From contig NZ_JAANTH010000001.1 of assembly GCF_011734195.1 (NCBI RefSeq), positions 806,001 to 870,000 on the forward strand: DNA of 64,000 nt. The letters run 5' to 3'. Below the pieces are notes generated by a model, which did no database searches, had not been told where the DNA came from, and saw nothing but the letters and a program-made list of their open reading frames with translations. A program made the translations under genes and the position numbers. Shown piece after piece: positions 9,148 to 19,413 of the stretch; positions within the stretch are counted from its first letter, which is position 1; the number at the start of each line of letters is the position of its first letter. The DNA comes from Halobacterium sp. R2-5 (GTDB lineage: Archaea > Halobacteriota > Halobacteria > Halobacteriales > Halobacteriaceae).

Positions 9148-10383
9148 TTACTCCGTGAGGCGCTGTTTCGCGAAGCGCGCGAGCAGCGGCAGGTCGTCGA
9201 AGTGAATGAGCTCCGAGACCCCGCGCAGGCCGCCCTGGTTGGCCTCGCTGAGCGTGTCCACGTCCATCGCGTTGAGGTCGCTCATGAGGCGGTCGTAGCG
9301 CTCGTTCGGCGCGAGGTAGAGCAGTTGGGTCATCGCGAGCCGGCGACGCATGTCGGGTGCGACGCGGTTCCGCCAGAGGTCGTCGTACGTCGACATCGAC
9401 GCGGCGGACGTGTCCGTCTCCGTTCCCATCAGGCAGCGGTCGGCAGTGATGGCGGCCGCGCGCGCGGACTCCATGCCCTTGTGGATGCCCTCCCCCCACA
9501 GCGGGTCGATGGTCGGGACGGTGTCGCCGATGGCCATGAAGTTGTCCGTGCTGAAGCCGTCCGGCATCTGGATGTGCGCGGAGCCGCGGTGCTGCTGTTT
9601 GTCCGCGATGCGCTCGGCGTCCGCGAATCGCGGGTCGGTCTCCAGCCAGTGTTCGAGGTGGTCGTCGATGCTCATCGAGTCGTCGCCGAACTGCTGGTAG
9701 CGCTCGTTCTGGATGTAACAGAGCCCGACTTTCGCGGTGTCCCCGCCCGTGTGGAAGATCCACGAGTAGCCGCCGGGCGCGAGGTCGTGGTCGAGGCGCA
9801 GCATCATCGCGTTCCGCAGGTCTGCGAAGTCCGGGTGGTCGACGTCGACGCCCTCCATCTCCCACTCGATGCCGACCGCCTGGTGTTTCCGCTGGAGGTC
9901 GCAGACGTCGAGTTTCTTCGCGAGCGGCGCCGCCGGCCCCGTCGCGTCCACGACGATGTCGCCGTAGACCTCCTCGTCGCCGGCGTACTGCACGCCGACG
10001 ATCTCGCCGTCCTCCATCACGGGGTTGTTCACGCGCGACCCGAAGCGGTACTCGACGCCGTGCTCGCGGCCCTCCGCGACGAGCCACTGCTTGAAGTCCG
10101 CGAACTCCAGGACGGCGCCCGGCTGGGTCTGCACGAAGTGTTCGTTCGGGGATTCGAGGACGACGTCGTCGGTGTACTGCATGACGACGTCGTCGGGAAT
10201 CCCGAACGCGCCGGTCATCGACGCGAACGTGCCCGCCGTTGACTTGTTCGACTGGCGCGGGAACCCGTCCTCGGGCTCGGCCTCCAGGACGAGAACGTCG
10301 TAGTCCCGCTGGGCGAGGTCTCGCGCGCACTGTGCTCCTGCCGGGCCGGCGCCGGCGACGACGACGTCGTAGTGCTCAGACAT
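9148..10383 (-). CDS. Geranylgeranyl-reductase-family FAD oxidoreductase
   Basis: A 411-residue flavoprotein with the N-terminal Rossmann motif VVVAGAGPAGAQCARDLA and ending-half FAD motif FMAIGDTVPTIDPLWGEGIHKGME, typical of the geranylgeranyl reductase family. In archaea members saturate the isoprenoid chains of membrane lipids or reduce menaquinone or other prenyl chains. The YxWxFP-type substrate segment is present as GGYSWIFHTGGD. Exact substrate unknown. The next gene on the same strand is the aldo/keto reductase, 52 bases downstream. Confidence 0.88.
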   Translation of the reverse strand: MSEHYDVVVAGAGPAGAQCARDLAQRDYDVLVLEAEPEDGFPRQSNKSTAGTFASMTGAFGIPDDVVMQYTDDVVLESPNEHFVQTQPGAVLEFADFKQWLVAEGREHGVEYRFGSRVNNPVMEDGEIVGVQYAGDEEVYGDIVVDATGPAAPLAKKLDVCDLQRKHQAVGIEWEMEGVDVDHPDFADLRNAMMLRLDHDLAPGGYSWIFHTGGDTAKVGLCYIQNERYQQFGDDSMSIDDHLEHWLETDPRFADAERIADKQQHRGSAHIQMPDGFSTDNFMAIGDTVPTIDPLWGEGIHKGMESARAAAITADRCLMGTETDTSAASMSTYDDLWRNRVAPDMRRRLAMTQLLYLAPNERYDRLMSDLNAMDVDTLSEANQGGLRGVSELIHFDDLPLLARFAKQRLTE

Positions 10384-10763
10384 GGCGTAGAGGGTCGGTG
10401 TCGGGGTGCGGCCGTCGGGCCGCGGTGGTCGCGCGGACGCGCCGCTGCGGGCGTCGGCTACCCGTCGTCGGCCGACCGTCTCGAACGGCCGCGTCGGCGT
10501 CCGTGCTCACTGTTACTCGACGTAATTCGCGTCGCAGGTAAAAAACACGCGGGAACGTTCCTGACGCCCGCGAAAGGGCGGAATACCCGGCGGACGGGTG
10601 CCGCCGGCGACTGCAGTGCGCGGCGTGGAACGGGAAGCGGCGTCGCCGCGGCCGCGCGTGGACGAACTACGGCCCCGAGGCGCCTACTGTCGCCGTTTCT
10701 TCTCGTCGGCCGGGAATCGTGATAACGAACTAACTGTTCTCGTACTGTAGGTCGAATCGCACC
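10384..10763. other. 380-base non-coding gap between divergent genes
   Basis: I see no credible reading frame here. The open frames have composition unlike haloarchaeal proteins. The part nearest 10763 (GATAACGAACTAAC, about 10721-10734) is AT-richer and lies 30-45 bases before the CBS gene, a plausible promoter. The left side would hold the promoter of the minus-strand flavoprotein gene. Confidence 0.5.
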
Positions 10764-11183
10764 ATGCCAGTAGACGACCTCGCCCGCAGTGACGTCGTCA
10801 CTGCGGACACGGACACCCCAGTTGCGGAGTTAGCCTCGACGATGGCCGACGAAGGCGTCGGTAGCATCGTCGTCACGGACGGCGACGAACCCGTCGGTAT
10901 CGTCACAGACCGCGACCTCACTGTGCGCGTGCTCGCCAGCGGCGACGACCCAGACGACCTCGTCGCCGAGGACGTCATGTCCGGTGACCTCGCGACTGTC
11001 GACACGCACGCGGGCTTCTACGAGGTCGCCGACCTGATGAGCGAGCACGGCGTGCGCCGCGTCCCGGTCGTCGAGGACGGCGACCTCGCCGGCATCATCA
11101 CGTTCGACGACATCACCGAACTGCTCGGCGACGAACAACAGCACGTCGCAGACATCGTCCGCGCACAGCGCCCGCCGTACTGA
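10764..11183 (+). CDS. CBS-domain pair protein
   Basis: A 139-residue protein consisting of two CBS domains (residues about 8-60 and 72-125): VAELASTMADEGVGSIVVTDG and VADLMSEHGVRRVPVVEDGDLAGIITFDDITELL. CBS pairs bind adenosyl ligands such as AMP, ATP or SAM and act as energy sensors. No effector domain is attached, so it probably acts on a partner. Stand-alone gene. Confidence 0.92.
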   Translation: MPVDDLARSDVVTADTDTPVAELASTMADEGVGSIVVTDGDEPVGIVTDRDLTVRVLASGDDPDDLVAEDVMSGDLATVDTHAGFYEVADLMSEHGVRRVPVVEDGDLAGIITFDDITELLGDEQQHVADIVRAQRPPY

Positions 11184-11229
11184 CGACGACCGAAGCATCG
11201 CTCTCGCGCACACCGATTTCCCCGGTCGT

Positions 11230-11377
11230 GGGTTCTCGTGAGCGCAGCGAACGAGAGCCCGTCAGAGCGAAGCTCTGACGGTGGCCCGACGGCGCTTGTT
11301 AGCGTAGCTTTTTGCCAGCCGAGCGGGACCAACGGTCCAGTTGGCCGTGAGCAGAGAGCGAGGGCGCGTCAGCGCCC
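11230..11377 (-). repeat. Copy B of the dispersed intergenic element, downstream of korB
   Basis: On the minus strand the order is hairpin GGGCGC-TGAC-GCGCCC (11362-11377), core (11326-11294) with CTCGGC, CAAAAA, CTACGCTAA and AAGC, a perfect 8-bp hairpin GTCAGAGC-TTC-GCTCTGAC (11261-11279), then CTCGTTCGCTGCGCTCACGAG. This mirrors copy A at 8101-8201. It follows the korB stop directly and may be part of its 3' end. Confidence 0.5.
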
Positions 11378-11399
11378 GAGTGAGCGCAGCAAAACGGGA

Positions 11400-12269
11400 C
11401 TAGTAGAACTCTCGAACGAGGTCCGTCGCGCCGTCGGGGGCGCCGTCGGGAATCTCGGCCATGTTCTCGGTGACGCCGTGGGCTTCGTGGTACGGCGTGG
11501 AGTTCTCGTCCTGGTAGAGGACGCCCATGTACTCCTTGTCGGCGTCGAGGATGGCGTCCTTGGCCTGGTCGTAGTCGTGGCGGTCGTAGTCGTCTTCCTC
11601 GGAGAGGTCGACGAGGCTGTCGCGGAAGTAGTCGTAGGTGTCGACGTCGTTGAACGTGACACACGGGCTGAACGTGTTGACGAGGCTGAAACCGTCGTGT
11701 TCGATGGCCTCCTGGACGATCTCGGTGTGGCGCATCGCGTCAGAGGAGAAGCTCTGGGCGATGAACGACCCGCCGGCGGACATCGCGAGCGCGAGCGGGT
11801 TGACCGGCGGCTGCTTCGGGCCCTCCGGAGTGGTGGAGGTCTCGAAGTCGGGCCGGCTGGTCGGCGAGGCCTGGCCCTTGGTGAGGCCGTAGATGCGGTT
11901 GTCCATGACGACGTACGTGATGTCGACGTTCCGGCGAACGGCGTGGATGAAGTGGCCCACGCCGATGGAGTAGCCGTCGCCGTCGCCGCCCGCGACCATC
12001 ACTTCGAGGTCGGGGTTGGCGAGCTTCGCGCCGGTGCCGACCGGGAGCGCGCGGCCGTGGACGCCGTGGAGGGCGTACGACCGCATGTACGTCCCGATCT
12101 TGCCGGAGCAGCCGATGCCCGCGACGACGAACGTCTCGTCGGGGCTGTTGCCGGTCTCGGCGAGCGCTTTCATCATGCCGTTCATGGTGCCGAAGTCGCC
12201 GCATCCCGGACACCACGTCGGCTGTTTGTCGGACTTGAAGTCGGTGAATCGGACGTTCTCTGAGCTCAT
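11400..12269 (-). CDS. korB: 2-oxoacid:ferredoxin oxidoreductase beta subunit (probably KorB)
   Basis: The thiamine-diphosphate subunit, 289 residues. It has WCPGCGDFG, VAGIGCSGKIGTY, HGVHGRALPVGTG and the TPP motif GDGDGYSIGVGHFIHAVRRN, followed by NRIYGLTKGQASPT. It converts 2-oxoglutarate or pyruvate to the acyl-CoA with reduction of ferredoxin, in the cytoplasm. The start codon is 3 bases after the korA stop. The two-subunit arrangement is that of the halobacterial enzymes. Length fits KorB better than PorB, but the substrate is not proven. Confidence 0.92.
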   Translation of the reverse strand: MSSENVRFTDFKSDKQPTWCPGCGDFGTMNGMMKALAETGNSPDETFVVAGIGCSGKIGTYMRSYALHGVHGRALPVGTGAKLANPDLEVMVAGGDGDGYSIGVGHFIHAVRRNVDITYVVMDNRIYGLTKGQASPTSRPDFETSTTPEGPKQPPVNPLALAMSAGGSFIAQSFSSDAMRHTEIVQEAIEHDGFSLVNTFSPCVTFNDVDTYDYFRDSLVDLSEEDDYDRHDYDQAKDAILDADKEYMGVLYQDENSTPYHEAHGVTENMAEIPDGAPDGATDLVREFY

Positions 12270-12272
12270 TGG

Positions 12273-14015
12273 TTAGGCCTCCAGGGTCTGCTTGATTTCG
12301 TCGGCGAGTTCGTCGGCCTTGAAGTCGACGCCGTCGTACTTGTTGATGCGTTCGACGCGTTCGAGCGTGTCGTGTTCGACGACGTCGGCGAACTGGCCGG
12401 TGGCGTTCGCTTCGACGACGACCACGTTCTCGGCGGACTGGACGTCCGCGGTGAGGTCGGGCCGCGGGAAGATGTAGGGGACGGAGAGGACGCGGACGTC
12501 CACGTCGTCGAGGTAGCCGAGCGCTTCGACGATGGTCCCTTCGTTCGACCCCCAGGAGATGACGAGGTTGTCGGCGTCGCCGTCGCCGAACTCGCGGTAG
12601 TCGAAGTCCTCGCGTTCCTCGGCGGTCTCGACTTTCCGGTTGCGCTTGTCGACCTGTTCGACACGGACCTCGGTGTCCTCGGTGCGGCGCCCGAGCTCGT
12701 CGTGCTCGAGACCGGTGGACATGTGGACGCCGCCCTCGGTGCCGGGGACCGCACGCGGGCTGATGCCGTCGGCGGTGGCGGCGTGGGGCTTGAACTGGTC
12801 TTTCTCGTTCTGCCACGCGGAGATGTCGTCCTCGTCGACGAGCTTCCCGCGGTCGATTTCGACCTCGTCCATGTCGAACTCCTCGGGCTCGTAGGTGCGT
12901 TCGGTGACCGCCAGGGAGAGGTCGGCCGTGAGGTACACCGGGACCTGGTACTTCTCGGCGAGGTTGAACGCCTCGACGGTCTTGTGGAAGCACTCCGCGA
13001 CGGACGTGGGAGCGAGGACGAACCGCGGCACTTCGCCGTGGCCGCCGTACAGCATCATGTTGAGGTCGCCCTGCTCCTGCTTGGTCGGCATCCCCGTGGA
13101 GGGGCCCGAGCGCATGACGTTCGTGATGACCAGCGGCGTCTCGCTGGTGGCGACGAGGCCGAACGTCTCGCTCATCAGGTCGATGCCGGGGCCGGAGGTC
13201 GCGGTCATCGCGCGAGCGCCGGCGCGGGCGGCGCCGAGCGCCATGTTGATGGCCGCGAGCTCGTCCTCGGCCTGGACGACGTGGCCGCCGAACTGCTCGA
13301 TGCGGCCGGTGAGGTACTCCATCACGTCGGTCGCGGGCGTGATGGGGTAGCCGGAGTAGAACCGGCAGCCGCCGGCGATGGCGCCCATGCCGATGGCCTC
13401 GTCGCCGTTCAGCAGGACGTAGTCGCTGTCCGTGGTCTCCAGCTCGTAGGGCGTGGAGACGTCGTCGTACTCGTCTTCGACGTACTCGAAGCCGAGCCGG
13501 GCGGCCTCCTTGTTGTTCTCGACGATGCTCTCGCCCTTGTCGCCGAAGCGCTTCTCCAGGGACTCGTCGAGGTTCTCGATGGGGAACTCGGTGACCGCGC
13601 AGACGGCGCCGAGCGCGACGATGTTGCGCATGATGGCGCCGCCGGCGTCCTCGGCCAGCGACTTCAGCGGGACGTCGAGGCCGACGGTGTCGTCGGGCGC
13701 CTCGAAGTCCGAGAACTCGGTGCGGTCGCCGTCGTAGATGATGACGGACTCGTCGTGGAGCTCGTCGATGTTCTCGTCGACGGTTCGTTCGGTGAGTGCG
13801 ATGAGAACGTCGAGTCGGTCGACGACGCTCTGCACCTCGTCGACGGACGTTCGCACCTTGTAGGCGGTGTAGCCGCCGCGGATACGGGACGCGAAGTCCT
13901 TCGACGTGAAGACGTGGCGACCCGCGCGGGACAGCGCCTGCGCGAAGATTTTCCCGGTGGACGCGATTCCATCGCCGGCTTCGCCGCCGATGGCCCAGTT
14001 CAGGTCGTCGTGCAT
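12273..14015 (-). CDS. korA: 2-oxoacid:ferredoxin oxidoreductase alpha subunit (fused gamma-alpha, probably KorA)
   Basis: A 580-residue chain. Residues about 1-190 are the gamma-type domain (WAIGGEAGDGIASTGKIFA). The rest is the alpha pyrimidine-binding domain (GGCRFYSGYPITPATDVMEYL; ATSGPGIDLMSETFG) plus a C-terminal transketolase-like domain. I chose the ATG at 14015 because homology begins there. An in-frame ATG 33 codons upstream adds an arginine-rich, non-acidic stretch unlike this proteome. Paired with korB downstream. Confidence 0.93.
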   Translation of the reverse strand: MHDDLNWAIGGEAGDGIASTGKIFAQALSRAGRHVFTSKDFASRIRGGYTAYKVRTSVDEVQSVVDRLDVLIALTERTVDENIDELHDESVIIYDGDRTEFSDFEAPDDTVGLDVPLKSLAEDAGGAIMRNIVALGAVCAVTEFPIENLDESLEKRFGDKGESIVENNKEAARLGFEYVEDEYDDVSTPYELETTDSDYVLLNGDEAIGMGAIAGGCRFYSGYPITPATDVMEYLTGRIEQFGGHVVQAEDELAAINMALGAARAGARAMTATSGPGIDLMSETFGLVATSETPLVITNVMRSGPSTGMPTKQEQGDLNMMLYGGHGEVPRFVLAPTSVAECFHKTVEAFNLAEKYQVPVYLTADLSLAVTERTYEPEEFDMDEVEIDRGKLVDEDDISAWQNEKDQFKPHAATADGISPRAVPGTEGGVHMSTGLEHDELGRRTEDTEVRVEQVDKRNRKVETAEEREDFDYREFGDGDADNLVISWGSNEGTIVEALGYLDDVDVRVLSVPYIFPRPDLTADVQSAENVVVVEANATGQFADVVEHDTLERVERINKYDGVDFKADELADEIKQTLEA

Positions 14016-14270
14016 GTGACTGTGGGTAGCCGTGCCGCCCGCAAAAAGCCTTCTGAAGGCGTTGGGCCGGCCGAAACGGCGGATTCTCGCCCTGAGAGCG
14101 GCAGAACTGTGCATACGTCCATGACAGTCTCCTGTCCCGTGACGGACGATGGTTCCACGCGCGCGTTACGCCCGCGTGTCTACCGCGATTTTTGCGAGCG
14201 CACGTGTGTGATTCAGTATCACTCGACCGCGGAAGCGAATCCATTTGGGTGCCGGTCTCGAATCCCGGGT

Positions 14271-14912
14271 ATGGACGAGACAGCAGTGACGGTGCGGGCG
14301 GTCCGCGACGTCGGCGCGGACACGGTCGCGGTGACCTTCGACAGCCCGTCCGGGTTCGCGGCCGAACCCGGCCAGTTCGTGCAGGTGTTCGGCGAGTTCG
14401 AGGGCGAGCGCGAGGGCCGGTTCTACACGCTCTCCTCGCCGGACGTCGCGGAGACGTTCGAGGTGACGGTCGCGGTCGACCCCGAGGGCACGCTCGGGCC
14501 GTGGCTCGCGGCTCGCGAGGAGGGCGACGAGGTCGTCGTCTCGGGGCCGTTCGGCGACGACTTCTACGAGGGCGAGGACGCCGTCGTCGTGCTCGCCGGC
14601 GGCCCCGGCGTCGGTCCGGCCGTCGCGGTCGGCGAGCGCGCGCTCGCGGACGGCGCGGACGTCACGGTCGTCTACCAGGACGACCAGCCCGTCCACGAGG
14701 ACCGCCTCGCGGCGCTGTCGAAGGCCGGCGCGCGCGTCGTCGTCGTCGCCGAGGACGTCGGCGGCGCGGTCCGGTCGCTGACGGGCCCGACCGGCAGCGT
14801 GCCGTTCGTCTACGGCTTCTCGGAGTTCTGCGAGGACGCCATCGAGGCGCTGGAGGCCGCCGGCTTCGACACGGACGCCGCGAAGGTCGAGAGCTTCGGG
14901 CCGGCACCGTAG
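14271..14912 (+). CDS. FAD/NAD(P)-binding oxidoreductase of ferredoxin-reductase type
   Basis: A 213-residue protein with an FAD-binding beta-barrel (GFAAEPGQFVQVFG; REGRFYTLSSPDV, a variant of the RxYT/S motif) and a C-terminal nucleotide-binding domain (VVLAGGPGVGPAVAVGERAL). It resembles the catalytic core of dihydroorotate-dehydrogenase electron-transfer and NfnA-type subunits but lacks their C-terminal iron-sulfur cysteines. The frame stays open far upstream, but the acidic protein begins at the ATG at 14271. It may pass electrons between ferredoxin made by KorAB and NAD(P). That link is inference. Confidence 0.8.
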   Translation: MDETAVTVRAVRDVGADTVAVTFDSPSGFAAEPGQFVQVFGEFEGEREGRFYTLSSPDVAETFEVTVAVDPEGTLGPWLAAREEGDEVVVSGPFGDDFYEGEDAVVVLAGGPGVGPAVAVGERALADGADVTVVYQDDQPVHEDRLAALSKAGARVVVVAEDVGGAVRSLTGPTGSVPFVYGFSEFCEDAIEALEAAGFDTDAAKVESFGPAP

Positions 14913-15024
14913 CCCGGCGACGCTCCTCGCGGGGTCGTGTTCGACCGGCTACGACCCCGCGAGCGGGCGGCAGCGCTTCCTGGAAGCCAAACGAACTAAA
15001 CGGGAGGGTTTCTAGAGTCGTCCC

Positions 15025-15543
15025 GTGTCGTCGCCTAGCGGTCGGGACCGAGTCCGGCAGCGGCTCGCCGGTCTCGAACGGGACTACGGGGAATTCGCCG
15101 TCGTCGAGGAGGAGACGGTGGTTCCGCGTCCAGTCTACACGGACTGTCTGCAGGCGGCCGAGGCGGGGTCGCTGGGGGGCGCGCGCGTCGTCGTCCGGCG
15201 CGACGACGAGGTGTTGCTCGTTCGCTACCGCGACCAGCCCGAGGCGTGGGACTTCCCCGGCGGGTCGACCGAGCGCGGCGAGACCCACGCCGACACTGCG
15301 GCGTTCCGCGTACACGACGACGTCGGGCTGGCGTGCACGCTGACGGGCGTCGAGCGCGCAATCGAGCAGTCGTTCGCGCTCGTCGAGGGCGGGGACGGCG
15401 TCACTGGCCTGTGGGTGTTCTTCGAGGCGGAGGCCGACGGCGAGGCGGTTTCGCTGTCCGAGGACGTGCTGGAGGCGCGGTGGTTCGACGCGGCGGACCC
15501 GCCCGAGGCTATCGGGCCGCACACTCGCGCGATTCTCGGCTAG
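15025..15543 (+). CDS. Nudix-fold protein with an altered Nudix box
   Basis: A 172-residue protein starting at GTG. The middle aligns with Nudix hydrolases (VLLVRYRDQPEAWDFPGGSTERGETH). In the 23-residue Nudix box (residues 79-102) the usual RExxEE catalytic helix reads FRVHDD, so Arg-Glu is replaced by Phe-Arg and both metal-binding glutamates are aspartates. The protein may bind nucleotides without hydrolysing them efficiently, or use another metal site. Nothing nearby suggests a substrate. Confidence 0.8.
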   Translation: MSSPSGRDRVRQRLAGLERDYGEFAVVEEETVVPRPVYTDCLQAAEAGSLGGARVVVRRDDEVLLVRYRDQPEAWDFPGGSTERGETHADTAAFRVHDDVGLACTLTGVERAIEQSFALVEGGDGVTGLWVFFEAEADGEAVSLSEDVLEARWFDAADPPEAIGPHTRAILG

Positions 15544-15929
15544 TGCTGAACGAACTCCACGAGCGCGCCGCCCGTGTCGCGCGGGTGGAGGAACGCGATG
15601 TCGTGGCCCCACGCGCCCTCGCGGGGCTCCTCGTCGATTAGCTCGACACCCGCCTCCCGGGCGGTGTCGAGTGCTGCTTCGATGTCCTCGGTCGCGAGCG
15701 CGACGTGGTGGATACCCGAGCCCTCGCGGTCGAGGTACCCGCCGATGTCGGTGTCCTCCTGCACTGGTTCGACGAGCTCGAAGTAGCTGCCCTCGCCGAG
15801 TTCGAGGAACACGAACCGGAGACCGTCGAAGGACTCCTCGTGGACGGCCGGCGCGTCGAACAGCGTCCCGTACAGTTCCGCGAGGCCGTCCGCGTCGTCG
15901 GTCACGACGCCGATGTGGTCGACGTGCAT
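15540..15929 (-). CDS. mce: Methylmalonyl-CoA epimerase
   Basis: A 129-residue vicinal-oxygen-chelate fold enzyme that interconverts (2S)- and (2R)-methylmalonyl-CoA before the mutase. It begins HVDHIGVVTDDADGLAELY and has the metal ligands His in HVDHIG and HHVALATEDIEAAL, plus Glu in the closing ALVEFV. I chose the ATG at 15929 because the canonical HVDHIG start follows it. The upstream 10 residues are arginine-rich and unlikely. The methylmalonyl-CoA mutase large subunit is two genes away. Confidence 0.92.
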   Translation of the reverse strand: MHVDHIGVVTDDADGLAELYGTLFDAPAVHEESFDGLRFVFLELGEGSYFELVEPVQEDTDIGGYLDREGSGIHHVALATEDIEAALDTAREAGVELIDEEPREGAWGHDIAFLHPRDTGGALVEFVQH

Positions 15930-15975
15930 GCGGGAACGTCGCCCTCGGCCGACTATCAAGCCACCGGCGCGCTCG

Positions 15976-16959
15976 TCAGCTCCTGTCGGGCGCGGGCAGG
16001 TCGAGGGCGACGCCGGTGAGCTCCTCGGAGACCGACCAGAGGCGGCGCGCGGTCGCCTCGTCCCGCGAGCGCTCGCTGGACGCCTGCTCCTCGGGGTGGC
16101 CGCGAGCGTTCAGCAGGCCGCCCGGCCCGACGTACTCGCCGCCGTCGACCGACGGGTGCGTGGCGGCGTACAGCAGCGGCCACGCGCCTGCTTCCGCGCT
16201 CTGCGCGAGCACGGCGTTGACGGCCTTCATCGCGAGCAGGCGCAGCCGCGACCCGGACTGCTGGGGGCCGCGGAGCTGGAGGTTCGTGGCGGCGAACCCG
16301 GGGTGGCAGGCGACGCTGGTGACGCTCGCGTCCGCGGCGCGCAGCCGCCGGTCGAGCTCGTACGCGAACAGCACGTTCGCGAGCTTCGACTGGCCGTAGG
16401 CCGCCCACTTGTCGTACTCTGACTCGTGCTGGAGGTCGTCGAAGTCGATCTCGCCGCTCTCGTGGGCCATGCTGGACTGCGTGACGACGCGGGTCCGTCC
16501 GCTCGTCTGCCGCAGGACATCCAGCAGCCGGCCGGTGAGCGCGAAGTGCCCGAGGTGGTTGACGCCGAACTGCGTCTCGAAGCCGTCCGCGGTCTCCGAG
16601 CGCGGAATCGCCATCACGCCCGCGTTGTTCGCGAGCACGTCCAGGGAGTCGTAGGTCGTCTCGTACCAGTCCGCGAACGCCGCCACCGAGTCGAGGTCCG
16701 CGAGGTCGAGTTCGCGGACGGTCAGGGACGCGCCCGGGTACTCGGCTTCGATCTCGCGTTTCGCGTCCCGGCCGCGCTCGACGCTCCGGCACGCCATCAC
16801 GACGTGCGCGCCGTGGGCCGCGAGCGCTCTCGTCGCTTCGAGGCCGATGCCGCTGTTCGCGCCCGTCACGACGACGTTCCGGCCGGCCTGCGAGTCCATG
16901 TCGTCGGCGGTCCAGCCGCTGTCGTCGAACATGTGTTCGACACGACGCGCGAGCCCCAT
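15976..16959 (-). CDS. Short-chain dehydrogenase/reductase
   Basis: A 327-residue SDR of the retinol-dehydrogenase-like type. NAD(P) motif VVVTGANSGIGLEATRALA (about residues 29-47), the NNAGVM motif, the active-site YGQSKLANVLFAYEL (Tyr-x3-Lys), and RELDLADLDSVAAFADW. The start is either ATG 16959 or ATG 16932, nine codons in. Many relatives begin close to the second. The substrate is unknown. Confidence 0.88.
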   Translation of the reverse strand: MGLARRVEHMFDDSGWTADDMDSQAGRNVVVTGANSGIGLEATRALAAHGAHVVMACRSVERGRDAKREIEAEYPGASLTVRELDLADLDSVAAFADWYETTYDSLDVLANNAGVMAIPRSETADGFETQFGVNHLGHFALTGRLLDVLRQTSGRTRVVTQSSMAHESGEIDFDDLQHESEYDKWAAYGQSKLANVLFAYELDRRLRAADASVTSVACHPGFAATNLQLRGPQQSGSRLRLLAMKAVNAVLAQSAEAGAWPLLYAATHPSVDGGEYVGPGGLLNARGHPEEQASSERSRDEATARRLWSVSEELTGVALDLPAPDRS

Positions 16960-16990
16960 AATACGGCGTGTCGCGGCGAGGGCGACCGCC

Positions 16991-18676
<1,686 letters not shown>

Positions 18677-18757
18677 GACTGGACGGACGCGGGACTGCGC
18701 CTTAACGTTTGTACGTTCCCGCGGAGGAACGCCGCCGGCGGCGACTGCCTCGACTCG

Positions 18758-19339
18758 TCACCCGCCCGTGTCGTACTTGTACGTCGCCGAGTCCGGGTCG
18801 ATGCCGAAGTCCTCCGCGGACTCCTCGGGCTCGGTGTCCTCGTCGTCGTCGCTCTCGTCGGCGGTGAAGCGCTCCACGAGGCGCTCGGGGATGTCGAAGT
18901 CGGCGAAGTCGAGGAAGACGGGGACGGCGTCGGGCTGGTACTCCCGGGTGGCGTCGAGGCGGTCCGGGAGCGGCTCGGGGAGCTCCTCGGCGTCCACGCG
19001 CTCGAAGCCGAACTGCGCGAGGTACTCCGGCTCGTCGGTGAGCGCGTACGCCGCCTCGAGCCCCTGTTCGCGGGCGTCCTCCACCAAGTACTCGAGGAGG
19101 TGCGCGCCCACGCCGCGGCCGCGCCAGTCCTCCCGCACGCCGATGTTCGTGAACTCGCAGACGCCGTCGCCGTCGCCCGAGTGGACGCGGAGGCGCGCGA
19201 ACCCCGCGCGCTCGTTGGTCTCGCCGTCGATGGCCAGCACGTAGTCCCGCGACCGGAACGCCGGGTCCTCGAACCCGAACTCGTCGAGGCGGTCGAGCAA
19301 CCACACCTCCTCGTGTTTCTTCGCGTCGCGGGCGTACAT
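18758..19339 (-). CDS. GNAT-family N-acetyltransferase
   Basis: A 193-residue protein. The acetyl-CoA loop R/QxxGxG/A appears as REDWRGRGVGAHLLEYLVEDA at about residues 68-88, followed by EPEYLAQFGFERV. The frame continues upstream of 19339 but there it is arginine-rich, so the ATG at 19339 is the start. The last 30 residues are an acidic tail (ESDDDEDTEPEESAED). The substrate is not predictable. Confidence 0.82.
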   Translation of the reverse strand: MYARDAKKHEEVWLLDRLDEFGFEDPAFRSRDYVLAIDGETNERAGFARLRVHSGDGDGVCEFTNIGVREDWRGRGVGAHLLEYLVEDAREQGLEAAYALTDEPEYLAQFGFERVDAEELPEPLPDRLDATREYQPDAVPVFLDFADFDIPERLVERFTADESDDDEDTEPEESAEDFGIDPDSATYKYDTGG

Positions 19340-19413
19340 ACCCGTACCGTTGCACGGGGGGCCGGAAAAGCGTTTGCGGACTGCCCGATTCGAGCCGCGA
19401 GGGGGCGTCGCTC

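Noticed and set aside
10384-10763. Short frames in the 380-base gap
   Set aside because: They encode Arg- and Ala-rich, non-acidic products and lack a plausible start.
12372-14270. The upstream half of an 846-codon frame, and other antisense frames over korAB
   Set aside because: Only the last 213 codons (from 14271) resemble a known enzyme. The rest runs antisense to korA.
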